From positions 1 through 40,336 of the forward strand of contig JANXVE010000128.1 in assembly GCA_025351825.1 (NCBI GenBank): a stretch of 40,336 bases of DNA, in the 5' to 3' direction. A program made the translations under genes and the position numbers. This document shows positions 1-7,693 of the stretch, piece by piece (within the stretch, counting starts at the first letter, position 1; every line of letters starts with the position of its first letter). This DNA is from Chamaesiphon sp. 341R_metabat_111. Its GTDB lineage: Bacteria; Cyanobacteriota; Cyanobacteriia; Cyanobacteriales; Chamaesiphonaceae. Below the pieces are notes generated by a model that was not told where the DNA came from, ran no database searches, and saw only the letters and a list, made by a program, of their open reading frames with translations.

Positions 1-29
1 TACTAGAGCGTAGTTGAGATCGGGCATTG

Positions 30-109
30 GGGAGTTGGGAGTTGGGGGTTGGGGGTGTGGGGGGTGTGGGGGGTGTGGGGGGTGTGGGGGGTGTGGGGGG
101 TGTGGGGGG
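30..109. repeat. G-rich tract with six 9-bp tandem repeats
   Basis: Bases 56-109 are six perfect copies of TGTGGGGGG. They are preceded by degenerate GGGAGTT/GGGGTT units from about base 30. The top strand has many runs of five or six G, so G-quadruplex formation is possible. The tract lies just beyond the 3' end of the SirB1-like gene on the minus strand. The unit length is a multiple of three, so it reads as a Gly/Cys-rich open frame, which I regard as an artefact. Confidence 0.9.
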
Positions 110-145
110 ATCTATTATTCACTCCGAACTCCGAACTCCCAACTC

Positions 146-805
146 CTAAAGAACGCTTTCAATCCAACTTTTAATCACCAGAGCTTTGTCAAAATTTGGT
201 TGATTGAGATAGATTGACTGCAAGTTATTTAGCATCCGAAATAGGATCTGGCGATTGGTGACTGGCTGGAGGATTTCTGGTGGTAGGATCGGCACATCTT
301 GCGGATAGATATTCATCAATTTTTGGCGACAGTCTTCAGCGAATAATATCTCACCTCGATCGAATGCATCGACAAATATTTCACTATCCTCGAAGTCGGG
401 ACGAATCAGAAAGTGTCCTGGCATCCCGATTCCCACCATCGGGAAGTCGATCCGTTTGGCTATTTCTAGATAAACTATGGCTAAGGTGAGCGGAATTCCG
501 GTTTGGAGATCGAGGACACGATCGAGGAAGCTATTGTGGGGGTTGTAGTAGTCTTGCTCGTTACCCCGAAAGTTGTGCTCTGTATATAGGTATCGATTTA
601 TAGTTTGGATCGTTTTGAGCGGGTATCTGGTTTTGGGCAATTTTTGGGCTACTTCGGTTGCCATTGTGTCTAGTAGTCCCAAATATCGATCGGGATCTAG
701 ATCTGGCTCCTCAATCTGGGCAACGTACAATGCCGCTTTTGCTAAATTAATTTCTCGATCTGCTCGATCGATTTCAACTAAGAATTGGGCTAGGGAGTCA
801 GTCAT
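146..805 (-). CDS. SirB1 family transglutaminase-like protein, short C-terminus
   Basis: 219 residues from ATG at 805. A longer frame to 874 would overlap the upstream gene, and its extra N-terminus does not look like this family. The protein matches the SirB1/transglutaminase-like family of cyanobacteria: helical N-terminus, then the core with motifs NSFLDRVL, TGIPLTLAIVYLEIAKR and GIGMPGHFLIR (the likely papain-like-fold region; in many members the catalytic residues are not conserved), then IFVDAFDRG. Family members usually continue into a TPR-like tail. This one stops after SWIESVL, right where a GAGTTGGGAGTT repeat begins, so the tail may have been lost. Biochemical function is unknown. 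It follows the CruP-like gene by 32 bp on the same strand and is probably co-transcribed with it. Confidence 0.85.
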   Translation of the reverse strand: MTDSLAQFLVEIDRADREINLAKAALYVAQIEEPDLDPDRYLGLLDTMATEVAQKLPKTRYPLKTIQTINRYLYTEHNFRGNEQDYYNPHNSFLDRVLDLQTGIPLTLAIVYLEIAKRIDFPMVGIGMPGHFLIRPDFEDSEIFVDAFDRGEILFAEDCRQKLMNIYPQDVPILPPEILQPVTNRQILFRMLNNLQSIYLNQPNFDKALVIKSWIESVL

Positions 806-837
806 ACAAGGGAGGATAGAGGGTAGGAACAAGAGTG

Positions 838-2388
838 TTAAATGTGCAAATCTTTTCCCGCTCCATACTTCCATGCTTGCAAGAGCTGCTGATAACGATA
901 TTGCTGTGATGGGGGGAGTTGGGTGATGAGTGGTGTAAGTAATTTACCGATCGGATAGAGTCCCGTATATGTACTGAGATTAAGATAGTTAATCAGCCAA
1001 TCGACTAGCGTAATTATACCAACATGGGGGACGATCGGAATTACAGCAAGTGGGCTAGAAATCGATGTCTGAAACAGAGTGCGGGAGAGAGCGGGGAATT
1101 GGACGACATCTTGGAGGAAGGGGCGGAGGACATCATCACCAAGATGGTTCATCGACTGGAACACGGCGGCTAGTAAATTATTGATTCGATCTGGATCGAC
1201 TTTTTGCTGGATACCGACGCTCATTGCCCGTTGGAACATCCAGGTGACGGCGATATTTGGTTGATATGGTTGCAATAGTTGGAGATCGCGATTGCTCAGA
1301 GCATCTGCTCGAACTGCCATTTCAATCCCGTCAGTCAAGCGAGATAAGTGGCGAATCATCGAGCCAAAGCCGCCGAAGCTAACTGGCGACTGACTACCAC
1401 TACTATCGCCGATCATTAATATTCGCGCCCAGGTTGTTTTGAGTGGACTATCGCGGTAGGAGGGAAAGCAGCCAAATAGACAGCGGTGAAAGTTTAGTTG
1501 GGCGAGTTCGATATTTTGATATGTCGGTAGTAGCCGCAGGTATTCTTCAAACAGAAATTCAATGCTAAACCTGTCAGGATGAGCATCTAGATAAGTAAAA
1601 AGATAAGTCGTGCGTCCATCCCGTGCGGGAAATGCTTCCCAAAAGTACTGACATTGGTTTTCAATCGGCGTAATCGAGGCAAAGATATCACCTGTTTCAT
1701 TCTGCGTGAAACCCGACGCACAACTTCCCACTACCAGACAAATTCCTTCCGGCTTGACATTCCCTCGCGCCTGAGCCGCTAGGGGCGAAAAATGCCCCAT
1801 TGCGTCAATAAATAGCTTGCTGGTTAATTCAGATGCTCCCAGACTAATTGCTACCCCATTGGGATGGATGATTACTCGATCGCATGAGGTATATTCGAGT
1901 AACTTCCCTCCATGCTCCAAAAACTTGGCTTTGAGCGTTGCCAGTAAATAAACCGGATCTACTCCAATATTTAAGACATCCCGCACCCAGATATCTGACC
2001 GATCTGGAAAAGAGATCCGAGCAGGATTATACTCAGTAGCAATTGCTATCGCCAGTTCTTGCTCCGATAGCAATTCCAGCTCCACCAACACCGCCAATTC
2101 TGAGCGGGAGATATTCCACTCTTGCACTCTCCCTTTCAACTCCCCGCGCTCGATTACCGCTACTTTCAAGCCCCGCAACTGTAGAGCAGCAGCTAGGATA
2201 ATTCCCAGAGTACCACCTGCGATCGCAATCTCCACATCGATGGTTTTTAAATACTCATCGCTTGAAACGACCATTTCTCGTGATGAAATCTGTCCCTGTC
2301 GCAAATTCTGCCACATCTGCTCGACTCGTTCGAGATTGGCAAAGGTATCTGCGGGAAATTGAGCGGCGACTTTAGCAGCGATCGACAT
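838..2388 (-). CDS. cruP: CruP-type FAD-dependent oxidoreductase (lycopene cyclase family)
   Basis: 516 residues. It has an N-terminal dinucleotide-binding fold around residues 52-80 with the unusual glycine motif AGGTLGI followed by VAVIERG and QEWNISRSEL, which I recognise from the CruA/CruP lycopene cyclase-like flavoproteins. The second FAD contact region is near ILMIGDSSGSQSPVSFGGFG, and a hydrophobic C-terminal part (about residues 430-500) suggests membrane association. CruA converts lycopene to monocyclic and bicyclic carotenes. CruP is its paralogue in cyanobacteria and plants, with weak or no cyclase activity and a reported role in limiting oxidative damage to carotenoids. I favour CruP over CruA from length and the NISRSEL/GGFGS context, but cannot exclude CruA or another FAD oxidoreductase of this group. 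It is divergent from the TerB-like gene with only 38 bp between. Confidence 0.75.
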   Translation of the reverse strand: MSIAAKVAAQFPADTFANLERVEQMWQNLRQGQISSREMVVSSDEYLKTIDVEIAIAGGTLGIILAAALQLRGLKVAVIERGELKGRVQEWNISRSELAVLVELELLSEQELAIAIATEYNPARISFPDRSDIWVRDVLNIGVDPVYLLATLKAKFLEHGGKLLEYTSCDRVIIHPNGVAISLGASELTSKLFIDAMGHFSPLAAQARGNVKPEGICLVVGSCASGFTQNETGDIFASITPIENQCQYFWEAFPARDGRTTYLFTYLDAHPDRFSIEFLFEEYLRLLPTYQNIELAQLNFHRCLFGCFPSYRDSPLKTTWARILMIGDSSGSQSPVSFGGFGSMIRHLSRLTDGIEMAVRADALSNRDLQLLQPYQPNIAVTWMFQRAMSVGIQQKVDPDRINNLLAAVFQSMNHLGDDVLRPFLQDVVQFPALSRTLFQTSISSPLAVIPIVPHVGIITLVDWLINYLNLSTYTGLYPIGKLLTPLITQLPPSQQYRYQQLLQAWKYGAGKDLHI

Positions 2389-2426
2389 AGAATTAAAGCA
2401 GAGAATTACTCAAGATCGTAACTCAT

Positions 2427-2825
2427 ATGAATACTAAAGCTCAGTCACGACTGCTGATGAAAATCTTGATTGGCATCGCTTGGCTCGATGGTAAAGTTCA
2501 ACCAGAGGAACGCCAATATCTAGCCAAAGTAGCTCAAACCCACCAGCTAGAGCAAGATACGGAAGTGGAACCATTATTGACTGGTACGATGACAATTAGC
2601 ATCGCAGAATGCGAGCAGTTGATTCAGGAATATCTCGGAGATCGCTCCATCAATGATGACGATGGACTCATCGAAGCAATTAGCGGATTAATCTACAGCG
2701 ATGGCGATGTTGCTGTCGGTGAAGCAAAACTATTAGTCAATATTCAATCAGAACCTGCCGCTGTTCCGCCATTGGTTAGCAAGATTCAGCAGCTTTATAG
2801 GAAGGCTTTAGGCTTTGGGCTTTAG
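2427..2825 (+). CDS. TerB-like (tellurite resistance protein TerB family) protein
   Basis: 132 residues, helical and acidic, soluble. Two similar segments, IAWLDGKVQPEE near residues 16-27 and IYSDGDVAVGE near 89-99, form the paired acidic helix-turn pattern of the TerB/DjlA-N fold, which can bind metal ions. Function in cyanobacteria is unknown and a tellurite link is only by family name. The last codons and the TAG stop lie inside a GGCTTTA-type repeat (2808-2832), so the C-terminus KALGFGL is repeat-encoded and may be a recent extension. Its promoter must sit in, or overlap, the 38 bp shared with the divergent CruP-like gene. Confidence 0.8.
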   Translation: MNTKAQSRLLMKILIGIAWLDGKVQPEERQYLAKVAQTHQLEQDTEVEPLLTGTMTISIAECEQLIQEYLGDRSINDDDGLIEAISGLIYSDGDVAVGEAKLLVNIQSEPAAVPPLVSKIQQLYRKALGFGL

Positions 2826-2871
2826 GCTTTAGATGAATAGTGGTTTAGTGGTTTAGTGGTTTAGTGGTTTA
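2808..2871. repeat. Heptamer block plus four GTGGTTTA octamers at a gene end
   Basis: Bases 2808-2832 are a GGCTTTA/GGGCTTT block spanning the TerB-like stop codon. The same 25 bases recur at 34060-34084. Bases 2840-2871 are four perfect copies of GTGGTTTA. The same octamer, reverse-complemented, occurs at 4072, 30072-30103 and 37898-37913. Confidence 0.95.
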
Positions 2872-2886
2872 GCAATCAAGAGTTCT

Positions 2887-2920
2887 CCCAGTCCCCCAGT
2901 CCCCCGTCCCCCTGTCCCCC
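2887..2920. repeat. C-rich CCCAGTC-like tract upstream of the permease
   Basis: Degenerate repeats of CCCAGTCCCC/CCCGTCCCC run directly up to the permease ATG and leave no Shine-Dalgarno sequence. Similar tracts occur near 7465-7524, 25393-25466, 25656-25746 and 27073-27118. Confidence 0.85.
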
Positions 2921-3979
2921 ATGACTCCATCCTTATCAAGCAAACCAAATACCCTCACTCAGCTCCGCGATGTCTTCACAGGTGAGACATTCAAATATAT
3001 CGTCAAACGATCGATCCAGGCATTGTTTACCCTCTTTCTGGCTTCGATTCTGTGCTTTGCGATTATTCAGCTATCGCCAGGTAATTTTCTCGATACGCTC
3101 AAACAAAACCCCAAGATTACGCCCCAGCGAATTAAGGAGTTAAAGGATCAGTTTGGGTTGAGCGACAATAAAGATTTTGTCACTCTAGTCGGTCAATATT
3201 TTAAATGGTTGACGCAGGCACTCCAGGGCAATCTGGGCTTGAGTATGCTTTATTTTCAACCTGTATCATTACTAATTGGTCAAAGAATTAGGGCTACACT
3301 AGAACTCGCGATCGCGTCAGTCATCTTAACATGGCTGATTGCGATTCCGCTGGGAATTATTGGGGCTGTCAACCAGAATAAATTCATCGATAAATTCTTG
3401 CGGGTATTGAGTTATACCGCTCAAGGATTTCCGAGTTTTGTAACTTCATTATCGTTACTAATCGTCGCTCAAATCTGTTCGCCGCTGTTACCTGTGGGTG
3501 GTAGAACCAGTATCAATCACGATGAATTATCCGCGATCGGTCAATTGTTTGATATCCTTTGGCATATGATCTTGCCCACGATTGCGTTGACAGTTACGGG
3601 TTTTGCTGGATTGCAACGGATTACTCGTGGGGAGTTATTGGATGTGTTGCGTCAAGACTATATTCAGACAGCTAGAGCCAAGGGTTTGTCAGAAAATCGG
3701 GTGATTTATGTCCATGCCCTGCGGAATGCAATTAATCCATTAGTGACGCTGTTGGGGTTTGAATTTGCTAGTTTACTTAGTGGTGCTTTTATTGCGGAAT
3801 TTTTCTTTAATTGGCCAGGATTGGGTAAGCTAATTCTAGCTGGTGTGACTGCAAAGGATCTCTATTTAGTGATGGGGAGTCTAATGATTGGGGCGATTAT
3901 GTTGATTGTGGGTAATTTGTTTGCAGATCTCTTACTTAAGTTTGTCGATCCACGGATTAAGTTGGCTGATTTAAAGTAA
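2921..3979 (+). CDS. ABC transporter permease, DppB/OppB type
   Basis: 352 residues with an N-terminal transmembrane segment after about residue 34 (ALFTLFLASILCFAIIQLSPG), the family's periplasmic loop with PGNFLDTLKQNP and the QFGLSDN segment, and five further hydrophobic helices. The cytoplasmic EAA-type loop reads TARAKGLSENRVIYVHALRNA around residues 246-266, the contact to the ATPase subunit. This is the inner-membrane channel subunit of a peptide/nickel (or other oligopeptide) importer. No DppC-type permease, ATPase or binding protein lies beside it, so partners must be encoded elsewhere, as is common for transporter subunits in cyanobacteria. Substrate is not predictable. Confidence 0.92.
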   Translation: MTPSLSSKPNTLTQLRDVFTGETFKYIVKRSIQALFTLFLASILCFAIIQLSPGNFLDTLKQNPKITPQRIKELKDQFGLSDNKDFVTLVGQYFKWLTQALQGNLGLSMLYFQPVSLLIGQRIRATLELAIASVILTWLIAIPLGIIGAVNQNKFIDKFLRVLSYTAQGFPSFVTSLSLLIVAQICSPLLPVGGRTSINHDELSAIGQLFDILWHMILPTIALTVTGFAGLQRITRGELLDVLRQDYIQTARAKGLSENRVIYVHALRNAINPLVTLLGFEFASLLSGAFIAEFFFNWPGLGKLILAGVTAKDLYLVMGSLMIGAIMLIVGNLFADLLLKFVDPRIKLADLK

Positions 3980-4015
3980 TTTAGAATCACAAATTACTAA
4001 GCTTCAAATCTAGCT

Positions 4016-4032
4016 GGTGGGCAGTGCCCACC
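4016..4032. terminator. Hairpin between convergent permease and HAD genes
   Basis: Perfect 7-bp arms GGTGGGC/GCCCACC around a 3-nt loop, in the 91-bp gap between two convergent genes. There is no long T-run after it, so it may be a repeat (GTGGGCAGTGCCCACC is a common cyanobacterial word) or a weak bidirectional terminator. Confidence 0.4.
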
Positions 4033-4070
4033 CTACAAGCCTACAATTCAATTGGCGAAACCACTATCAA

Positions 4071-4751
4071 CTAAACCACTAATTCTAATACCTGAGACAG
4101 TGATTCGATCGTTAGATCTGGATGATATGCTAATCCTGGTGGCTGAAGGTTGCCATACTCGGAATCAGATCGCTTCACCCAAATGGTAGACATGCCTAGT
4201 TGACGTGCGCCGAAAAAATCTTTGAGAGGATTGTCACCGATATACGCACTAAACTCTGGCGCGATGTTTAGTCGCTCCAACACTAGTTTAAATGGAGCTG
4301 TACTCGGCTTCCAATTTTCTCGTCCCAAACTATCTGAAAAAACTACCGCATCAAAGAAATGATCCAATCCTAACGCTGCCCATTTACGCTGTTGTACCTG
4401 TAAATAGCCATCGCTAACCAAACCTATTTTATAAGATTTAGTTAGTGTCTTGAGTAGATCGATCGATTCACTAAAGGGGCTAATCGTCGGCGCATGTTCG
4501 CGGTATACATCTAGCAACTTAGTCACAACTTGTGGATTTTCGATCTGATGAATTGCTAACCACTGGTTGAAAGTATTATTTCTAACTCCCTGATGATATA
4601 GATTGCACAATGTTGCAGATCCTCGCTCCTCATCAATCCCTAAGTTAAGTGATGCCCAATTAGCGACTGCTTTAAATCCACTCAAAACATAATCGCGTTC
4701 TGCATATAGCGTATCATCTAGATCGAATACGATCGCTTGTAAGCTATTCAT
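4071..4751 (-). CDS. HAD-superfamily hydrolase, subfamily IA
   Basis: 226 residues. Motif I is FDLDDTLY near residues 9-16, with the nucleophile and acid/base aspartates two apart. A helical cap follows, motif II is the S of LVSDGY, motif III is a lysine near NWKPS, and motif IV is IGDNPLKDFFGARQLG. This is a cytosolic phosphatase or phosphoglycolate-phosphatase-like enzyme, substrate unknown. It starts 6 bp after the ATP-grasp gene's stop on the same strand, so the two form an operon and may act on one metabolite. Its stop codon TAG lies within a GTGGTTTAG octamer of the dispersed repeat set. Confidence 0.9.
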   Translation of the reverse strand: MNSLQAIVFDLDDTLYAERDYVLSGFKAVANWASLNLGIDEERGSATLCNLYHQGVRNNTFNQWLAIHQIENPQVVTKLLDVYREHAPTISPFSESIDLLKTLTKSYKIGLVSDGYLQVQQRKWAALGLDHFFDAVVFSDSLGRENWKPSTAPFKLVLERLNIAPEFSAYIGDNPLKDFFGARQLGMSTIWVKRSDSEYGNLQPPGLAYHPDLTIESLSQVLELVV

Positions 4752-4757
4752 GCAAGA

Positions 4758-5840
4758 TTATCTTCTGGCGACTAGTTTACGGATTCGCTCGTCTAATGTG
4801 ACGGGTGGAAGATCGAACTGTGCAGCTCTGTCTGTGTCCTCAGCCTTGACGAAAATGGCATCATCGTAGCGAAACATCGATAATCCATCTTCCCATTCAT
4901 CGATCGCCACCTGGGGCTTTTTACCCGCACACAGTTGAAATAGCCACAAGGGGAAGTCTGCACCAGCTCGATAAGCTAGTGGATAACCACCTCCAAATCG
5001 GGGGTTGATTTCGATAAAAACAATCTCACCATCGGGTTGTAAAAAGCACTGCACGGTAATGCAGCCAATCGCGCCTGGTAGGGACTCGACAACGTATTTT
5101 GCCGCCGCAATTAATTCTGGATTTTTAACGGTTTTACCTTTACTAGTTTCACCCGCTCTGGTTTCAAGTCTCGCTCTCGGTACGATCGAAACTGCTTTAC
5201 CCCGAAAATTAACTAAGACATCGATCGTATATTCTTCACCACTAATTAATTCTTGAATAATTGGATCTTCGACGTAGTTCGCAAAAAAATTTAGCTCTGT
5301 CCGATTCTTAATTTTGTGTACGCCGACACTAGCACTACCCCGATCCGGCTTGATGAACAAGGGAAAATCTCGCTCTTCTACTTCATCTAATTGATATATC
5401 TTGGGTGTTTTTACCCCAATTGTTTTGAAGAATAAACCTGTCTTCTTTTTACTATGACAAATATCATTTACCACTGCTGATGAAATCAGTACTGTCACAC
5501 CCCGATCCCGAAATCTTTGTTCGTGGAGTGATAAAAGCGGGAGTTCGGTATCGATTAGTGGAATGAGCAGATCGATTTGATGTCGATCGCAAATATCTAG
5601 CAATCGATCGATATAGTCGGGATGGTCGATTCTCGGTACGAGTTCGGCGGTATCGGCGAGGAAAGAAGCTGGAGCACTATGCTTTAAATCCGCAGTAATA
5701 ATCTTTCCGGTAATATTCGTTGGCGGTAGTGGAGCGTTTGCGTCAGCAATAGCCGCTTGGGACGAGAATCGTGACATTGACTCTCGAAAAGCCTTCAAAA
5801 GTTCGACCCTTCTGCCAACGCTTGTGAGTAGTATATTCAT
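4758..5840 (-). CDS. ATP-grasp domain protein (CarB-like)
   Basis: 360 residues. It begins MNILLTSVGRRVELLKAF, a pre-ATP-grasp Rossmann-like domain typical of carbamoyl-phosphate-synthase-large-chain-like stand-alone ligases. The ATP-grasp domain follows from about residue 115, with the phosphate-binding loop IKPDRGSASVGVHK near 168-181, IQELISGEEYTIDVL, and the metal-binding IEINPRFGGGYPL near 275-287. Such enzymes join a carboxylate to an amine or thiol via an acyl-phosphate; the substrate here is unknown. It is the first gene of a two-gene operon with the HAD phosphatase. Its promoter must lie in the 439-bp gap upstream. Confidence 0.88.
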   Translation of the reverse strand: MNILLTSVGRRVELLKAFRESMSRFSSQAAIADANAPLPPTNITGKIITADLKHSAPASFLADTAELVPRIDHPDYIDRLLDICDRHQIDLLIPLIDTELPLLSLHEQRFRDRGVTVLISSAVVNDICHSKKKTGLFFKTIGVKTPKIYQLDEVEERDFPLFIKPDRGSASVGVHKIKNRTELNFFANYVEDPIIQELISGEEYTIDVLVNFRGKAVSIVPRARLETRAGETSKGKTVKNPELIAAAKYVVESLPGAIGCITVQCFLQPDGEIVFIEINPRFGGGYPLAYRAGADFPLWLFQLCAGKKPQVAIDEWEDGLSMFRYDDAIFVKAEDTDRAAQFDLPPVTLDERIRKLVARR

Positions 5841-6279
5841 AGACTTACCTAATTTTAATAAAATTACAATCGGCGGTGCGATTGAATAAATTGATTAGCT
5901 TGTGGCGTGTCGATCGATTGAATAATTTTGAGGATCGGTAATTATGCCAGTCAATGACCCACACGGTCTTAATTTATACATTACCAAAAACTATGTACCA
6001 GATTGAACCTAACACATTGTCCAAAGTACTGGTTTGTGAATATTCAATAACGCTAGCGACGGGGCGATCGAGCCAATTGTTCCCGCAGGTATAAAATGCA
6101 TTTGGGCGATCGGATAGCTAAATATATATTTGTTTGATAGATTCTAGATTTATCAAAATTTAGACATTTATAGTAAATACTATACTTACATGATAGCGCA
6201 CAAATATATTCTCCGCCTACTAAAAAGAAGACTTAATTAGTAATCGATCGACGGAAAAATATGACATTACAATTCTCGA
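5841..6279. other. 439-bp AT-rich intergenic region
   Basis: This lies between the dprA stop and the ATP-grasp start, both on the minus strand. It should contain the ATP-grasp promoter, but I cannot single out a convincing -35/-10 pair. The longest clean reading frame I see on the plus strand is about 20 codons (from 5944). No tandem repeat or strong hairpin is evident. Confidence 0.6.
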
Positions 6280-7431
6280 TCATCGCTGGTATCTCATACC
6301 TGGCAACTGATTGACTAATTCGAGCAACTCTAATTGGAGCAGCATACTTGAAACCATCGCCGTAGGTAATTGAGATTTAATGACAATTTCGTCAAAACTA
6401 ATTGGATCGTCTGTAACGATCGACCAAACTTGTTGCAAATCTGGGGCTAGATCTGGTGGCGGCATTTTGAGCTGGCTAGCTACTGGGAGTGGAGACTGGG
6501 GTGCGGCAGGGAAAAGTTGTAGTTGGGCGGAGCTGTCAAGCTGGGGGATCGCCGCAAGTAGTTCGAGCAGATGATCTAGGCTCAGGATGGGCTGTGCGCC
6601 ACGGCTGAGTAGTCCTAGACAGCCAAGCGCGTTGGGGTTGTCGATCGAGCCTGGAAGGACGTATACATCGCGGCTGAAGTCATTGGCTTGATAGGCGGTA
6701 ATCAGTGCGCCGGATCTAGTGGGAGCCTCAATCACGATCGTGACGCGACTCAATCCAGCGATAATGCGATTGCGGGCGGGAAAATGAGTTCGATCGGGTG
6801 GCGTTCCAGCGACATATTCACCGACAATTAGGCCATGCTGCTGAATATCTGCCCACAGGTTTTGATTGCGAGGGGGATAGACGAGATCGACTCCAGTACC
6901 AACAGCGGCAATGGTACGTCCACCTGCTTCTAGACAGGCGCGATGAGCCTCGGTATCGACACCCTGTGCCATCCCTGAGACGATCGTAAATCCTTTACCA
7001 GCCAAGCAGCTACTAATTTTTCGCGCCCACCGTCTGCCATAATCAGACGGATCGCGAGTACCCACAATGGCAATCGCCGGAGTGGTGCCATAATTTTCGG
7101 CAATGACTACTTTTCCGCGATAATACAAGATACTCGGTGCTGACGGAATTTCACCCAATAAGCGGGGATAATCAGCATCGCTTCGCGCCCACCAGTGAGG
7201 ATTGGCGATCGCATGTGCTACTAGTAATTTGTCAGGATCGATCTTGGCACGAGCGGTGACAATTTTGCTCAGTGATTGATTTCCAACCCTCTCGATCGAC
7301 AATAACGCCTGAGCATCAGCATTCCAGGCCGCTTCTAGGGTACCAAACCGCTGCTGCAATCGATCGATTAAAATTGGCCCAACACCAGCAACCTGCGACC
7401 ATGCTAGCCAGTAAGTACGTTCTTGCGACAT
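6280..7431 (-). CDS. dprA: DNA-processing protein DprA (Smf)
   Basis: 383 residues. An N-terminal helical part contains a helix-hairpin-helix-like GVGPILIDRLQQRFG. The DprA Rossmann domain covers about residues 105-310 with AIVGTRDPSDYGRRWA, IVSGMAQGVDTEAHRACLE, AAVGTGVDLVYPPRN and FPARNRIIAGLS, the family signature for single-strand DNA and RecA interaction. A small winged-helix C-terminal domain follows (VWSIVTDDPISFDEIV). DprA loads RecA on incoming single-stranded DNA during natural transformation, which in cyanobacteria uses type IV pili. Length and domain order are normal. It is a single gene, with no neighbour on the same strand closer than 440 bp downstream. Confidence 0.95.
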   Translation of the reverse strand: MSQERTYWLAWSQVAGVGPILIDRLQQRFGTLEAAWNADAQALLSIERVGNQSLSKIVTARAKIDPDKLLVAHAIANPHWWARSDADYPRLLGEIPSAPSILYYRGKVVIAENYGTTPAIAIVGTRDPSDYGRRWARKISSCLAGKGFTIVSGMAQGVDTEAHRACLEAGGRTIAAVGTGVDLVYPPRNQNLWADIQQHGLIVGEYVAGTPPDRTHFPARNRIIAGLSRVTIVIEAPTRSGALITAYQANDFSRDVYVLPGSIDNPNALGCLGLLSRGAQPILSLDHLLELLAAIPQLDSSAQLQLFPAAPQSPLPVASQLKMPPPDLAPDLQQVWSIVTDDPISFDEIVIKSQLPTAMVSSMLLQLELLELVNQLPGMRYQR

Positions 7432-7464
7432 CCGATCTCTTCCACTCTTTTGCTTAGTATGCCC

Positions 7465-7524
7465 AGGGGGTGGGGGGTTTTATCGGTGTGGGGGACTGGG
7501 GGCGTGGGGGCATGGGGGCATGGG
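7465..7524. repeat. G-rich GGGGGCATG/GGGGACTG tract
   Basis: Degenerate 9-10-mer G-rich repeats (GGGGGTGGGG, GGGGGCGTGG, GGGGGCATG twice) in the divergent gap between dprA and the DUF1574 gene. It is the complement of the CCCAGTC-like tracts seen elsewhere in the window. Confidence 0.8.
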
Positions 7525-7693
7525 AGTAATAATAAGCTCACTATTCACTATTCACCACTTCTGTTTGCAATGTCCGCAAAAATAGATCTACACAAATTGG
7601 CTCACAAATCGATATGATGAGGAGCGATTGTGTCGATGGAAGATTTCTAGACAGAAACACGATCGTTAAATTGCTATCAGTTGTTCGGAGCAA

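Noticed and set aside
14-217. 67-codon Gly/Cys-rich frame on the plus strand
   Set aside because: It is the translation of the TGTGGGGGG tandem repeat and runs antisense into the SirB1-like gene; no ribosome binding site.
5841-6279. tRNA or small RNA in the 439-bp gap
   Set aside because: I found no cloverleaf with a TTCRA-type arm and no strong hairpin followed by T-run.
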